Part shown: positions 1 to 8,053 of the stretch, piece by piece
How positions within the stretch are numbered: the first letter of the stretch is position 1
Layout: each line of letters opens with the position of its first letter
From: Paludibacterium purpuratum
GTDB taxonomy: Bacteria > Pseudomonadota > Gammaproteobacteria > Burkholderiales > Chromobacteriaceae
Reading direction: 5' to 3'
Assembly: GCF_004363805.1 (NCBI RefSeq)
Contig: NZ_SNZP01000006.1
Location: forward strand, 124,001-188,000
DNA: 64,000 nt
The notes under the pieces: generated by a model
What the model was told of the DNA's origin: nothing
Database searches by the model: none
The model's input: the letters and a program-made list of their open reading frames with translations, nothing else
Translations under genes and position numbers: made by a program

Positions 1-292
1 AGGCTACCTAGTGGCGCGCGCTTGGAACATGCCGGAACAGTTCTGCTGCGCGATTCTGTTGCAATTCGATCCCATGGTGTACGACCTGCAGATCGAACAG
101 CCGATCAGTAGCGAAACACGACAGTCGATGGCCGTCACCCGCGCCGCGACCTATGTCTGGCGCACGCTGACACCCGGCAATATCGACGCCGGCTGGAATG
201 AAATCAAAGCGGACATACTCAGGACAATCGGTCTGGACGAAAACGAGTTCGAGGACTGGACCGATCATATGCACCACCAATTGGAGGTGTGA
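1..292 (+). CDS. HDOD-domain protein, C-terminal fragment
   Basis: Open reading frame already open at the left edge of the window (frame from base 2) and closed by TGA at 290-292. About 96 residues are visible. The stretch ARAWNMPEQFCCAILL matches the late part of HDOD domains, where a Trp-Asn-x-Pro segment precedes a helix that normally carries a His pair; the equivalent here is LLQFDP, without that pair. HDOD proteins are signalling output proteins related to HD phosphohydrolases, often lacking catalysis. The remainder is acidic and helical. The N-terminus lies outside the window, so full domain content cannot be judged. It ends 34 bases before the convergent chemoreceptor gene. Confidence 0.6.
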   Translation, partial: GYLVARAWNMPEQFCCAILLQFDPMVYDLQIEQPISSETRQSMAVTRAATYVWRTLTPGNIDAGWNEIKADILRTIGLDENEFEDWTDHMHHQLEV

Positions 293-325
293 TCGATCGC
301 GCGGCGGGCGCCCTGCCCGCCGCGG

Positions 326-2131
326 TTACTGCCCGCTTTGCTGCAACAGCGCCATCGGGTCGAAGCCTAGGCGCAAACCGCCCCAGTGCTTGCCGTTGAC
401 GTGGACCGGCAGCGATATTTCCGCCAGCACTTCCCCGGTATCGCGGCAGTAGGTGTGCAGCAGGAATGGCCGGGTGTTGCGCGCCGACTTAAGGCCGGCC
501 GGGTCGTTGAAAATACGCTTGTCGCGGCTATTGACGAGATCCGCCTCGGGTTTGCCGGTCAGGGGCTGCGAAGCCTTGCTCATATGTGTCGGCGCATAGC
601 CGTTGGTATCGGTCATCACGCAGAAGCGACTGGCGGGAACATCGCCTGCGCAGCCATCGTAAATCCCCTGTAGTGCACGCTCCAACTGCTTATCGTATCG
701 GGTCGCATACTTTTGCGGCACGGTGTCGGGAATCGGCTGATAACGTTGATCGAAGACATCGATGCCGCTGGCCTGGCTTTGCGCCAACAGCCGCTGCAAC
801 TCTTCGCGGGCGTGGCGTGCGCGATTGACCATCTGGTCGAACGGCCCTTCTCCCACCACAAAACGCGACACCAGCTCCTGCACCTGCTCGGTATCGCCGG
901 CCAGTTCGTTGGCGGCGTGCTGAGTGAGATCCAAGCGCTGTTTGACATCCTGTCCCAGCGAATGGATCTCGCTGACATGGCTGTTGATCTGCCGATTGGA
1001 ATCGGCCAGATTATCCAGCGTCCCCACCATATGGTTCAGGCTATCGGCCGTCCGCTCGAAGTCGCCGATCATGGCATTGAAGTTCTGCGAGGCGCGCGCC
1101 ACCACCTGGCTCGCTTCGGTGGTGCCGGCGCGGATCTCGCCGGTCTCGACCTCGGTATTGCCCACCAAGGTCAACATGCCTTCGATGTTGCCGGAAATCT
1201 CGTTGGTCGCGACCTTGACCCGTTCGGCCAATTTGCGCACTTCGTCGGCCACCACGGCGAAACCGCGGCCGGCCTCGCCGGCCCGTGCGGCCTCGATGGC
1301 GGCATTGAGCGCCAGCAGATTGGTTTGGTCCGAAATGGCCTGGATCAGATCGACGATGGATTTGATGCTGGCCGAACGCTGGCTCAGGTCTTCCACCGTG
1401 GTATTGAAATGCTGCACCTGTTCGCTGATGACGCCGATACGCTCGGCGACCAGATTGAGCTCGTCGAAGGAGGCGCGCGCCACGGCGAGATTGCTCTGCG
1501 TGGTATCGGAAATACTGTGCGCCTGTACCGTCAATTGCTCGACGCCGCGTGTCGATTCGTCGCTGGTCTCGTGCACGCGGGTCGCGCACAAGTCCTGCTC
1601 CTTGGCCATGCCGAGCGATTCGGCCACGTTTTTACCCGTGCGCGCCGAGTCGAGCGCGATGCGCACCGACATCAACCTAACATGGCTGATGATCTCGCGC
1701 ATCTTGGTGACGAAACGATTGTAGGACAACGATAGATCGCGGATTTCGTCGAAAGTGACGGTCGGGATGTTGCGCGACAGATCGCCCTCGCCGTCGCCGA
1801 TCTCGTTGAAAATGGTGATGATCATGCGGATCGGCCGCACGATCAAAAAACGCAGATACCAGATCTGGGCGACGATAAAAACCAAACAGAACAGCCAGAA
1901 ACCCCAAGTCCAGAACAGCACCGAATCCACCGTGCCCGCCAGGGTCTGCCGTGCCGCTTCGCCAATCGGGCCGGCGCGCAACGCGCTACGCACACTGTCG
2001 AGCTGCCAGTACAGATACAGCGTCAGCAGCAACTGAAACAGGCTAATGAACAAAAAGCTGGCCAGCTTCTTGCCCAAACTGTTCCAGAAGGTTTTTTCGA
2101 TAAATTGATAGACGCGCCAGAACCATGCCAT
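326..2131 (-). CDS. Methyl-accepting chemotaxis protein with C-terminal sensor domain
   Basis: 601 aa chemoreceptor. Two membrane segments lie near residues 24-44 and 70-93 with only about 25 residues between them, so there is almost no periplasmic sensor. A HAMP region follows (about 95-150), then the long helical signalling domain with the conserved hairpin tip containing [19 protein letters not shown] around residues 285-305, which contacts CheA/CheW. After the signalling domain, residues about 470-601 form a separate globular domain ([17 protein letters not shown], later [17 protein letters not shown]) that looks like a Cache/PAS-type ligand or redox sensor and would be cytoplasmic. ATG start at 2131. 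No che genes are adjacent, so it is an orphan receptor locus. Family assignment is firm; the C-terminal domain role is inference. Confidence 0.93.
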   Translation of the reverse strand: MAWFWRVYQFIEKTFWNSLGKKLASFLFISLFQLLLTLYLYWQLDSVRSALRAGPIGEAARQTLAGTVDSVLFWTWGFWLFCLVFIVAQIWYLRFLIVRPIRMIITIFNEIGDGEGDLSRNIPTVTFDEIRDLSLSYNRFVTKMREIISHVRLMSVRIALDSARTGKNVAESLGMAKEQDLCATRVHETSDESTRGVEQLTVQAHSISDTTQSNLAVARASFDELNLVAERIGVISEQVQHFNTTVEDLSQRSASIKSIVDLIQAISDQTNLLALNAAIEAARAGEAGRGFAVVADEVRKLAERVKVATNEISGNIEGMLTLVGNTEVETGEIRAGTTEASQVVARASQNFNAMIGDFERTADSLNHMVGTLDNLADSNRQINSHVSEIHSLGQDVKQRLDLTQHAANELAGDTEQVQELVSRFVVGEGPFDQMVNRARHAREELQRLLAQSQASGIDVFDQRYQPIPDTVPQKYATRYDKQLERALQGIYDGCAGDVPASRFCVMTDTNGYAPTHMSKASQPLTGKPEADLVNSRDKRIFNDPAGLKSARNTRPFLLHTYCRDTGEVLAEISLPVHVNGKHWGGLRLGFDPMALLQQSGQ

Positions 2132-2427
2132 TCGTTTCTCCCCCCATCCATTCCCACTGTCTTATCTGCGAGAATTTTTTATCTAGCGAGAGATTGTCAC
2201 CCAAATTTCATTAAATGACTAGTGCATTAAAAACAACAAACGTCATATTAAGAAATTGTTTTACAACTAGTTGTTGCCAAAACAAGAGAACGCTAATTTT
2301 GACATGAATCAACAATAGCCCACTGGCATAGCACGCCCACCCTTTTTTACAATCGTCAGTCGGATCTTCCAAGGCGTTGGTTTTCGGATCGGGCGCACAT
2401 ACGCGCGCCCGATGGGGGACAAAAGCA

Positions 2428-2679
2428 ATGAGACAGAAGCTACTGTCACTGGGCCGAGTCGGCCGATTGTTACGCGTCACGGTGCGCTGCCCGCATGGCG
2501 TCAGTGTGGATTTCGAGTATTCGGTACCGCTAAAAGGCCAAGCGGCGGAGGCCAGGCGCCGGCTATTGGCCGACACCATCCGCCAGCACCGCCACACTTG
2601 GCGGCGGATCGAACAAGGCCAAAGCATCTTCGGCCGCTGCCGGCTTTGCATGGCCGCCAACGCGGGCCAAGCCGCCTAA
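2428..2679 (+). CDS. Hypothetical small basic protein
   Basis: 83 aa if started at ATG 2428, preceded by a purine-rich stretch (GGGGGA at about 2414-2419). An upstream in-frame ATG at 2377 would add 17 poorly structured residues and has no better ribosome site. The product is basic, with an HTWRRIEQGQSIFGRC segment and two Cys near the C-terminus (CRLC). I do not recognise a family. Coding potential is supported by its position between two real genes and codon bias rich in G/C at third positions, but it could be spurious. Confidence 0.45.
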   Translation: MRQKLLSLGRVGRLLRVTVRCPHGVSVDFEYSVPLKGQAAEARRRLLADTIRQHRHTWRRIEQGQSIFGRCRLCMAANAGQAA

Positions 2680-2721
2680 GTTCGCCAAACCGGTCTGCGC
2701 CGTGCATGTCATAATTCACCC

Positions 2722-3159
2722 ATGTGTGCCGGCATCGAATACGCAGGTGTACGCCTGTACTTCAAAGACACCCCCACCCTCCCCATCCTGCGCCGCGACG
2801 GCGGGGTCGACTGGGTGCAATGGGGCGTCCCTTACGGCAGGGACATGCCCGGCTTGTGGGCTGGCGCCTGCGCTCGGCGCGAGAGCCTGCTGGCCGGCAA
2901 ATGGCACCGACTGCAGCCCAGGCCGGTCAAGATTCCCTGCAGCGCGTACATGGAACGCGACCCGCACAAGCAGGCCGTCTGGTTTCCCGTGCCGGCCCGA
3001 CACGCCATTCAAGGCGCCCTGGTGCGGGTCGACCCCGAGATGCTGAGCGTGGCACGCAGCGACCATCGCGCCATCGTCTACGTCGTCACCGAGCCGGCCG
3101 AGGGCGAGGTCGCCCTGATCCACGACCGCATGCCAAGGCTGATTTCGCTAGACGACTGA
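2722..3159 (+). CDS. Compact SRAP-like protein (YedK/HMCES family, divergent)
   Basis: 145 aa. Begins Met-Cys-Ala, placing Cys at position 2 as in SRAP proteins, where Cys2 (exposed after Met removal) forms a thiazolidine crosslink with abasic sites in single-stranded DNA. The C-terminal IHDRMPRLI matches the SRAP His motif (HxRMP), and YMERD lies where the family has the catalytic Glu. The usual Asn of the NARxET motif appears replaced: the aligned stretch reads GACARRESL. At 145 aa it is far shorter than canonical SRAP proteins (about 210-230), with the middle region compressed. Family membership is my reading of three motifs; activity is unproven. It lies 31 bases upstream of the DUF2288 gene and could be cotranscribed with it. 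Confidence 0.6.
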   Translation: MCAGIEYAGVRLYFKDTPTLPILRRDGGVDWVQWGVPYGRDMPGLWAGACARRESLLAGKWHRLQPRPVKIPCSAYMERDPHKQAVWFPVPARHAIQGALVRVDPEMLSVARSDHRAIVYVVTEPAEGEVALIHDRMPRLISLDD

Positions 3160-3190
3160 ACCCCGACCAACTTTCACACACCGAACAATC

Positions 3191-3496
3191 ATGACACCCG
3201 ATACCCCTAACCCGCTCTACGTCAAACTGCTCGGCGAGACCGCCCAGATCGACTGGCCGGCACTCGAACGCTTCTTCGCGCAAGGCAAACTGCTCTGGGT
3301 GGCCCCCGCCCTGGATCTGGTGCAAGCCGCCGCAGCCATCGCCAACGACGATCAGCCCCAGGTGGCGGCGTGGCTCACATCGGGCGAGGTCGAACGCATG
3401 TCGGCAGAAACCGCCGCCGACCTGGCCGCGCGTCAGCCGGCATTGTGGGCCGTGGTGGTCTCGCCGTGGGTGTGCGTGCAGGAACGCATCGGGTAA
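3191..3496 (+). CDS. DUF2288 family protein
   Basis: 101 aa. The sequence follows the DUF2288 pattern closely: LYVKLLGETAQIDWPALERF, then FFAQGKLLWVAPALDLV, a DD pair, and the C-terminal VVVSPWVCVQE. Proteins of this family are small, soluble and uncharacterised, common in gamma- and betaproteobacteria. ATG start at 3191. It is co-directional with the SRAP-like gene 31 bases upstream. No function should be assigned beyond the family name. Confidence 0.85.
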   Translation: MTPDTPNPLYVKLLGETAQIDWPALERFFAQGKLLWVAPALDLVQAAAAIANDDQPQVAAWLTSGEVERMSAETAADLAARQPALWAVVVSPWVCVQERIG

Positions 3497-3560
3497 GGTG
3501 CGTCTGGTAGTGTGCGTTCGCGAAGCAACGCACAACCACCATGGCACAAGGCCTGAGCGC

Positions 3561-3881
3561 TTAGATCAACGCGGCCAGACGGCCATGTTGAGCACGCAAA
3601 CGCTGGAATGGCCGATCCAAGAGCAGGTACAGCTGATCGGCTGGCAACGGTTGCGTTCCCGCGTCGTGCAAACGACTCAAGACCTGGCGCATATCGTACG
3701 TGGCGTCGCCAAGTTCGTCCGTTACGCGGTACAGGGTAGGCAGGGTGTCGGTGAGGCGGTCCAGCGCCGGCAAGACTTCGTCGAGCCCGGTAGCCAGCAA
3801 CAACTCGGCATTGGAATGGCGCATGCGTGTCAGACGCGCGCACAGCATGGATAGATGGGTGAGATTGAGTTCAGCGTTCAT
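3561..3881 (-). CDS. Small helical protein, DUF1484-like
   Basis: 106 aa, almost entirely predicted helical, Leu-rich (LTRMRHSNAELLLATGLDEV, then DRLTDTLPTLYRVTDELGDA). Size and pattern resemble DUF1484, a family of about 110 residues described from Chromobacterium and Ralstonia; that link is from memory and moderate. ATG at 3881 is preceded on the minus strand by CTTGGAGGCTTGTC-type purine-rich sequence (GGAGG at about 3888-3892). It converges on the DUF2288 gene and is the last chromosomal gene before the tail locus on this side. Confidence 0.6.
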   Translation of the reverse strand: MNAELNLTHLSMLCARLTRMRHSNAELLLATGLDEVLPALDRLTDTLPTLYRVTDELGDATYDMRQVLSRLHDAGTQPLPADQLYLLLDRPFQRLRAQHGRLAALI

Positions 3882-4224
3882 GACAAGCCTCCAGGATATG
3901 GCAATCCGCCCGATACAGGGGCGGGGGCTGTCCTACGCTTTGTATCCCAACAGCGCCGAGTCCTTGCGGATACTCGCAGCCCCCATAGAAGACATGTCGC
4001 GACCACGGGAAAGCCATGAGCCGAGGCTCATGGCGATTGGGACACAAATTTAGGAGCCGTCAGCGTAGGCGGCACCTGAGGCGACGTCGAGCTTACGCGG
4101 TTGCTGTACTCTTTTGGTTTTGTTCATGTTTTTGTCGTAGCGACGAAAATGCGTAAACAGCCATGATGCCGTGGCGGCGAGCGGAAATCTTGATGCCAAT
4201 CTCGCAAAGCCATCAGCAATGGCA
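3882..4224. other. Non-coding stretch at the left border of the tail locus
   Basis: 343 bases without a credible gene. It contains a perfect 9-bp hairpin with a CGAG loop at 4013-4034 (GCCATGAGC / GCTCATGGC), flanked by a longer-range complementarity between TGTATCCCAA (about 3941-3950) and TTGGGACACA (about 4037-4046), so bases 3941-4046 could fold as one unit. A second imperfect stem lies near 4128-4152 (TTTTGTCG / CGACGAAAA). No T-tract makes these clear terminators. No integrase or tRNA is present, and I could not identify an attachment repeat. Confidence 0.4.
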
Positions 4225-4488
4225 TCAGTCCTTCCGAGACATGGCGGCCACCCAGGCCTGCAAGCCGGCCAACCTATCGGCGGTCGCCTTGCAGGCGCCG
4301 TAGTTATCGGCGATGACGACCAGCGCCTGGCTGGCGTCGACCCGTTTGCCGATCGCCATCAGCTTAGGGGCGGCTTGCATCAACTGTGCCGGAGGCATCG
4401 GGAACGATGCCGTTGGCGGCGGCATCGTGGAGCCGCACCCAGCCAAGATCAAGCATGCAGCTAGCGCTGCTGTCTTTGCGGTCGACAT
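4225..4488 (-). CDS. Rz1-like outer-membrane spanin lipoprotein
   Basis: 87 aa with a lipoprotein signal: ALAACLILAGCGS places the lipobox Cys at residue 18, followed by a Pro-rich stretch (MPPPTASFPMPP), as in Rz1 outer spanins. It starts inside the preceding i-spanin gene in another frame (overlap 4364-4488) and runs past its end, the nested Rz/Rz1 arrangement of phage lysis cassettes. Rz and Rz1 span the periplasm and fuse the inner and outer membranes in the last step of lysis. Identification rests on lipobox plus nested position, since Rz1 sequences are poorly conserved. Confidence 0.75.
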   Translation of the reverse strand: MSTAKTAALAACLILAGCGSTMPPPTASFPMPPAQLMQAAPKLMAIGKRVDASQALVVIADNYGACKATADRLAGLQAWVAAMSRKD

Positions 4489-4756
4489 ACTGGATCACCT
4501 CGTCGTGAAGGGTTCGATAAACGGTTTGCGTGTGCTCAGCCGTGGCCGTGGCGCTGGCATCGATGCGCTGCGTGACCGCGTCTTGCCGCTGGATCTGCGC
4601 CAGCCGCGCCTTGTCCTGCAAGTCGGCCTGGCGCGCCGTATCGCGCTCGGCGGCGATGCCGCGCAACGACCAGCCGATCAGCAACACCCCGATCACCACC
4701 AGTAGCAGCACGACTTCACGCCAATAACGGCGCAGCAAAGTCATGAGCGCGATCAT
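4364..4756 (-). CDS. Rz-like inner-membrane spanin
   Basis: 130 aa from ATG 4756, whose ATGA overlaps the stop of the holin-like gene. One N-terminal membrane anchor (about residues 15-34, EVVLLLVVIGVLLIGWSL) is followed by an Ala/Gln/Arg-rich coiled coil (ERDTARQADLQDKARLAQIQ), the layout of Rz i-spanins. The C-terminal part (VIQYVDRKDSSASCMLDLGW) is typical of phage spanins of the P2/R-pyocin type. A longer frame reaching 4906 is only read-through of the opposite reading frame of the upstream gene. Rz1 is nested at its 3' end. Confidence 0.8.
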   Translation of the reverse strand: MIALMTLLRRYWREVVLLLVVIGVLLIGWSLRGIAAERDTARQADLQDKARLAQIQRQDAVTQRIDASATATAEHTQTVYRTLHDEVIQYVDRKDSSASCMLDLGWVRLHDAAANGIVPDASGTVDASRP

Positions 4757-4980
4757 TGCCCGCTCCCCAACTTCTTGCCGAGCCCCAGCCCGGCCAGCAA
4801 GGCCCCTGCCCCAATGCCGTAACCCTGCAGGTCGAAAGCCTTGCCGGTCACGCTGCAGTAGATCTGCAAACCGAGACCGGCCAAGGCGAACACCGCACCC
4901 CAACAATACGAGGGCTCCAGCGTCTGGTTATCGTCGCCGGTCACCGCTTCAAGCCATTTGTGCATAACGATTTCCTCCAT
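4753..4980 (-). CDS. Holin-like small membrane protein
   Basis: 75 aa with two hydrophobic stretches (CWGAVFALAGLGLQIYCSV and GYGIGAGALLAGLGLGKKLG) joined by a short loop, ending in a charged tail, consistent with a small phage holin or holin-associated protein. Two in-frame ATGs (4980 and 4965); the first is preceded by weak, the second by purine-rich sequence. Lies between the endolysin gene, whose end it overlaps by 32 bases, and the Rz spanin gene, with which it shares an ATGA junction. Holin function is inferred from size, topology and context. Confidence 0.65.
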   Translation of the reverse strand: MEEIVMHKWLEAVTGDDNQTLEPSYCWGAVFALAGLGLQIYCSVTGKAFDLQGYGIGAGALLAGLGLGKKLGSGQ

Positions 4981-5584
4981 TCAAAACGCGCTCGGCGGCG
5001 CCGAATAGCGCCAGCCGCTCCGCATAGCCATTGAGCCCGCCGTTGATCGCACGCGTGACGCCGCGCAGGTCGCCGGCATCGGCCAGCGCCAAGCAGCCAT
5101 GGCCGGCGAAATACCAGGCGGCCGACAACGCCGCGTTGGCCGGCAGCTCCAGCCACTCGGGGTGCGCCAGCAGATCCAGCCCCAGCGCTTTGCCGCAGGC
5201 GGCATAACCCGCACAGCCGGTGATCTGCAGCAAACCGCGCCCTCGATAGACCCAGCCATCGCCGCTGGCCTCGTCGCCATTGCCCATGCGGCCGGCGTAC
5301 ACCCGGTTGGCGATCTTCTGCGGCGCCCGGGCGTATTGCGCCGCCAGCGCGGCATCGAAATGCGTCGGAAACGTCGCCAACAGGCCGTCGGCCGAGTAGT
5401 TCAAGTTCTCGACCAAGGCCGACAACCCGGCCGACTCGACGCCCACCTGAGACAAAAACGCCGCGATGCGACGCGGCGTGTTGATCAGGTATTTAGCGCA
5501 AGCGGTCGACAACGACGCCTGCCAGCGCAAGGCCCGCGTCGGCGGACAACCGGTGGCGGTGGAAATCAAGGCGACATCGATCAT
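4949..5584 (-). CDS. Glycoside hydrolase family 19 endolysin
   Basis: 211 aa from ATG 5584 (MIDVALISTATG). Contains the GH19 lysozyme/chitinase-like core: RIAAFLSQVGVESAG with the catalytic Glu, then WVYRGRGLLQITG and the substrate-binding loop, and ITRAINGGLNG near the end. It would cleave peptidoglycan glycan strands after holin opening. No signal peptide. A longer frame to 5764 comes from reading the upstream gene out of frame and was rejected. Start overlaps the stop of the small membrane protein gene (ATGA), so the cassette is translationally coupled. Confidence 0.9.
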   Translation of the reverse strand: MIDVALISTATGCPPTRALRWQASLSTACAKYLINTPRRIAAFLSQVGVESAGLSALVENLNYSADGLLATFPTHFDAALAAQYARAPQKIANRVYAGRMGNGDEASGDGWVYRGRGLLQITGCAGYAACGKALGLDLLAHPEWLELPANAALSAAWYFAGHGCLALADAGDLRGVTRAINGGLNGYAERLALFGAAERVLNGGNRYAQMA

Positions 5585-5760
5585 TGCGGCCCCTTTCCAT
5601 GCAGCGCGCCCCACAACATCGCCAGGCTCGCCGCCAGGCCGACAATCCACTTCAACACGCGGCCGATGAAATTCAACATGCGGATGGCGCGATGCGCCGA
5701 ATCCCAGGTGTCGAGAATCTCCTCCAACCGCCGCTTTTGTTCTTCGGTCAGCTCGGTCAC
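5581..5760 (-). CDS. Small membrane protein of the lysis cassette
   Basis: 59 aa from GTG 5760 (VTELTEEQKRRLEEILDTW). The start is chosen because a strong AAAGGAGG ribosome site on the minus strand (about 5767-5774) sits 6 bases upstream of this GTG; an upstream in-frame ATG (5781) lies before the ribosome site. A charged N-terminal helix is followed by one membrane segment (VLKWIVGLAASLAMLWGAL). It could be a pinholin-type or antiholin partner of the 75-aa protein, or a generic phage membrane protein. It couples to the endolysin by an ATGA overlap and follows an intrinsic terminator at 5783-5805. Confidence 0.65.
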   Translation of the reverse strand: MTELTEEQKRRLEEILDTWDSAHRAIRMLNFIGRVLKWIVGLAASLAMLWGALHGKGPQ

Positions 5761-5782
5761 CCATCGCCTCCTTTCAGGCATG

Positions 5783-5805
5783 AAAAAAGCCGCCCGGGGG
5801 CGGCT
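5783..5805 (-). terminator. Intrinsic terminator before the lysis cassette
   Basis: On the minus strand, AGCCGCCC / GGGCGGCT arms (5788-5795, 5798-5805; effectively 7 bp with a 4-base loop) are followed by six T. Lies between the fibre-accessory gene and the lysis genes. Confidence 0.75.
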
Positions 5806-5825
5806 GGTTGATTGGCCCAAAAGGG

Positions 5826-6206
5826 CTAGGTGTTAGCCGGGTATGGCGGCTTCACCGGTAGCGTGCTCGGAATCGTCTTCGGCTGCGGCTGATTGACGAT
5901 CGACCGCAACGCTGCACGGTATTCCATGAACGTCACCACGTCGGCGGTAGTCAGCGTGGTCTTGCCGAGCGAGACGGCCTCGATGATGCGCTCGACTGTG
6001 ACGCTGGTGTCGGCGAGTGCGGCTTTGGCAGCGGCTTGGTAGCTTGTCCACTGGTCAGCGGCGGTCGGCGCCGGGGGCCAGTCACCAGAAACCCTCTCCC
6101 AGCCTTGTGCAATGGCAAGGCTGCTCATCAACGCCACTTGCGCAGGGTCGGTGTCGTCGAAGCCGTGAATGGCATCGATCGCATCTTTGTAATATTGCAT
6201 AGTCAT
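5826..6206 (-). CDS. Tail-fibre assembly-like protein
   Basis: 126 aa, soluble. The Ala-rich TSYQAAAKAALADTSVTVER region, the LTTADVVTFMEYRAALR segment and the Pro-rich end (LPVKPPYP) match the general build of phage tail-fibre assembly and fibre-accessory proteins, which are encoded directly downstream of fibre genes and help fold or attach the fibre. It lies 5 bases downstream of a fibre gene and is followed by an intrinsic terminator. The role is inferred mainly from position and pattern. Confidence 0.55.
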   Translation of the reverse strand: MTMQYYKDAIDAIHGFDDTDPAQVALMSSLAIAQGWERVSGDWPPAPTAADQWTSYQAAAKAALADTSVTVERIIEAVSLGKTTLTTADVVTFMEYRAALRSIVNQPQPKTIPSTLPVKPPYPANT

Positions 6207-6211
6207 TTTGA

Positions 6212-7057
6212 TTACCTCAGCTCAGCCCACACACTAATCCCGGACACCCCGTTGGACGATAACGAATACCATGCTCCCGGAGGGATCAGCCAAGTGCCGC
6301 CAATGGTAGCGGTTGCAAGGGTCGCCCCTTGGAGAAGGAGCGTCCCGTTGATCGTCATTGCGATGCCAACGGCGGATGTAAGCGTCGCAGCCACATTCGC
6401 AATAATGGGTCTGCCAGTGGTGTTGTAATAAATGGCACCCGCAACTCGACTCGCCACAACATTCTGCCAGGTCTGCCCAACGCCCAGCCCGATCAGGTTT
6501 TCACCAGCAAAGCCACCAACACCGCTACCAACTGTCGGCGCACTGGCCCAAGCCCCTGCCGTTACCTGCGTAACCGTCGTCATGCCGACGATCTTGAATG
6601 CCGCATTGGTTAACGCAGCACTGCTGTACACCACACCAGCACTGTTGGCACCGGTACCGATCGCCGTCGTGCTGATAAGCAACGATTCGTCCAGATTGAT
6701 CGACCCGCTGGTAATATTGACCACACCTAGCGACTCGGTCGCGCCATTCCACAGCGACAACCACACCAGCATGCTCGGATTGCCATTGGTGCTACCCAGC
6801 GTCGCGCCGCTCGGCACGGTCAACCACAAACTAGCGGTGTTGGTCGTTTGAGTGGATGGCCCGCCGCTTTGCGCCAAGCTGCGGTAAACCTTCGGGTACG
6901 GCGCGAGCACCCCGGTGATGGCATTCGCGTTCACGCTGGCGGTGAAGGGCGAGATCGATCCGGACGAGCCGTTGTTGGTGAACTGCATGACATCCGCGCC
7001 GCCGATTTGCAGAGCCCCCATGACGCCGGAGGCGTCACTTCTGATTCCAGTAGTCAT
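6212..7057 (-). CDS. Phage tail fibre / receptor-binding protein
   Basis: 281 aa, Gly/Ser/Thr/Asn-rich, low in charged residues, as in trimeric beta-structured fibres. N-terminus MTTGIRSDASGVMGALQIGG resembles short phage fibre subunits. Sections such as AIGTGANSAGVVYSSAALTN suggest beta-sandwich repeats, and the C-terminal half (GGTWLIPPGAWYSLSSNGV) may be a head domain. Probable receptor-binding or auxiliary fibre of the tail particle. Base composition is noticeably more A/T-rich than the flanking structural genes, suggesting exchange of this module. Confidence 0.65.
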   Translation of the reverse strand: MTTGIRSDASGVMGALQIGGADVMQFTNNGSSGSISPFTASVNANAITGVLAPYPKVYRSLAQSGGPSTQTTNTASLWLTVPSGATLGSTNGNPSMLVWLSLWNGATESLGVVNITSGSINLDESLLISTTAIGTGANSAGVVYSSAALTNAAFKIVGMTTVTQVTAGAWASAPTVGSGVGGFAGENLIGLGVGQTWQNVVASRVAGAIYYNTTGRPIIANVAATLTSAVGIAMTINGTLLLQGATLATATIGGTWLIPPGAWYSLSSNGVSGISVWAELR

Positions 7058-7066
7058 CGTTGCCCC

Positions 7067-7534
7067 TTAATTACCAATAGCAAACCAGAAGTAATAGCCA
7101 CTAGCAGCGGTATTACTAAATAAAGTCATCTGAGTTTTGGTTGGATTTCCAATATTTGCTCCTCTGGCGGAATTGTCACTACCACTGCAGGAGGACACTC
7201 CTGCGACAAAGGCAGTAGGAAATGGCGTAGGGAACGTGATCGTGGTCGAGCTATTCCCCGCTATCAAAGCAGATGTGCAAAACTGCAAAATGAACCCACC
7301 CGGCAATTGAATAGCCGTGCCATTTGCGTTGGTGACCACGCCCGACCCCGCCCCGAGCGAGCCTAGGCCGAGCTGCCCGAGTGAGTTAATCATGGCAACG
7401 GGTACTGACGGCGTACCCGGCGCCCCCATGTAAAGGCTGGCCGTGCCATTATTGGCACTAGCGTCAAGCACCAGATTATTCGCGGCGGTACCGCTGGCGC
7501 CGACCTGGATTTGAGAACCGAGGACTTTGCTCAT
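7067..7534 (-). CDS. Short tail fibre with gp53-like C-terminal domain
   Basis: 155 aa. N-terminus MSKVLGSQIQVGASGTAANN is of the short-fibre type; the C-terminal half (GTAIQLPGGFILQFCTSALI to SGYYFWFAIGN) matches the gp53-like tail-fibre C-terminal domain, a receptor-binding fold with a LPxGxIxQ opening strand and a closing FWxAIG strand. Its ATG abuts the stop codon of the upstream fibre gene. A/T-richer than the neighbouring tail genes. Likely a target-binding subunit. Confidence 0.7.
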   Translation of the reverse strand: MSKVLGSQIQVGASGTAANNLVLDASANNGTASLYMGAPGTPSVPVAMINSLGQLGLGSLGAGSGVVTNANGTAIQLPGGFILQFCTSALIAGNSSTTITFPTPFPTAFVAGVSSCSGSDNSARGANIGNPTKTQMTLFSNTAASGYYFWFAIGN

Positions 7535-8053
7535 TTATGCGACCCTCGCGATGGTGAACTGACAGCATTGGGTAAATGTGCCGCTTACGGCCCCATTGTT
7601 ATGGGCACGGATCACTGCCCCTACCGGTAGCCAGCCAGTCCATCCACAACTCATTGGCGTGTTGGTGGAGTAAACCGTATTTGCCGCTAACATATTTGCG
7701 GCATTGAGCAGGTAAATCGGCGTCGTCAACTGACTGGAGTTCAGTGAAAGTCCCATGTTTGCATTCGTGCCACTGAATTGATCCGTATAACTAATTGAAT
7801 AAACCCCTGCCGTGTTGATCGAGAAAGACGCCCCATTAACCGTGCTGTCGATATAAGAAATATCTGTCCCTTGGTTTACCTGCATGTTCGAGAACCGCCT
7901 GATCATGACGTTGGTCGAGCCATAGCCGTTCGCTGTATTTAACTGCACCATGCTTTGCGGCGTGGTCACATTCGGGGTACTGCCAAACGTCGCCGTCCCC
8001 GACACGTTCAATTGCGGCGTGCTCACGCCGCTACCGGTCACAATCGTCGCCAT
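7535..8053 (-). CDS. Short tail-fibre protein
   Basis: 172 aa, beta-rich, with few charges. N-terminus MATIVTGSGVSTPQLNVSG; the rest (VYSISYTDQFSGTNANMGLS, later VGAVIRAHNNGAVSGTF) looks like a jelly-roll, perhaps C1q/TNF-like, often seen at phage fibre tips. Directly abuts both the 325-aa fibre gene upstream and the 155-aa fibre gene downstream. Function inferred from composition and cluster position. Confidence 0.6.
   Translation of the reverse strand: MATIVTGSGVSTPQLNVSGTATFGSTPNVTTPQSMVQLNTANGYGSTNVMIRRFSNMQVNQGTDISYIDSTVNGASFSINTAGVYSISYTDQFSGTNANMGLSLNSSQLTTPIYLLNAANMLAANTVYSTNTPMSCGWTGWLPVGAVIRAHNNGAVSGTFTQCCQFTIARVA

Noticed and set aside
713-1735. Long plus-strand open frames across the chemoreceptor gene
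   Set aside because: Antisense shadows typical of GC-rich coding DNA; no conserved motifs, while the minus strand encodes a clear chemoreceptor.
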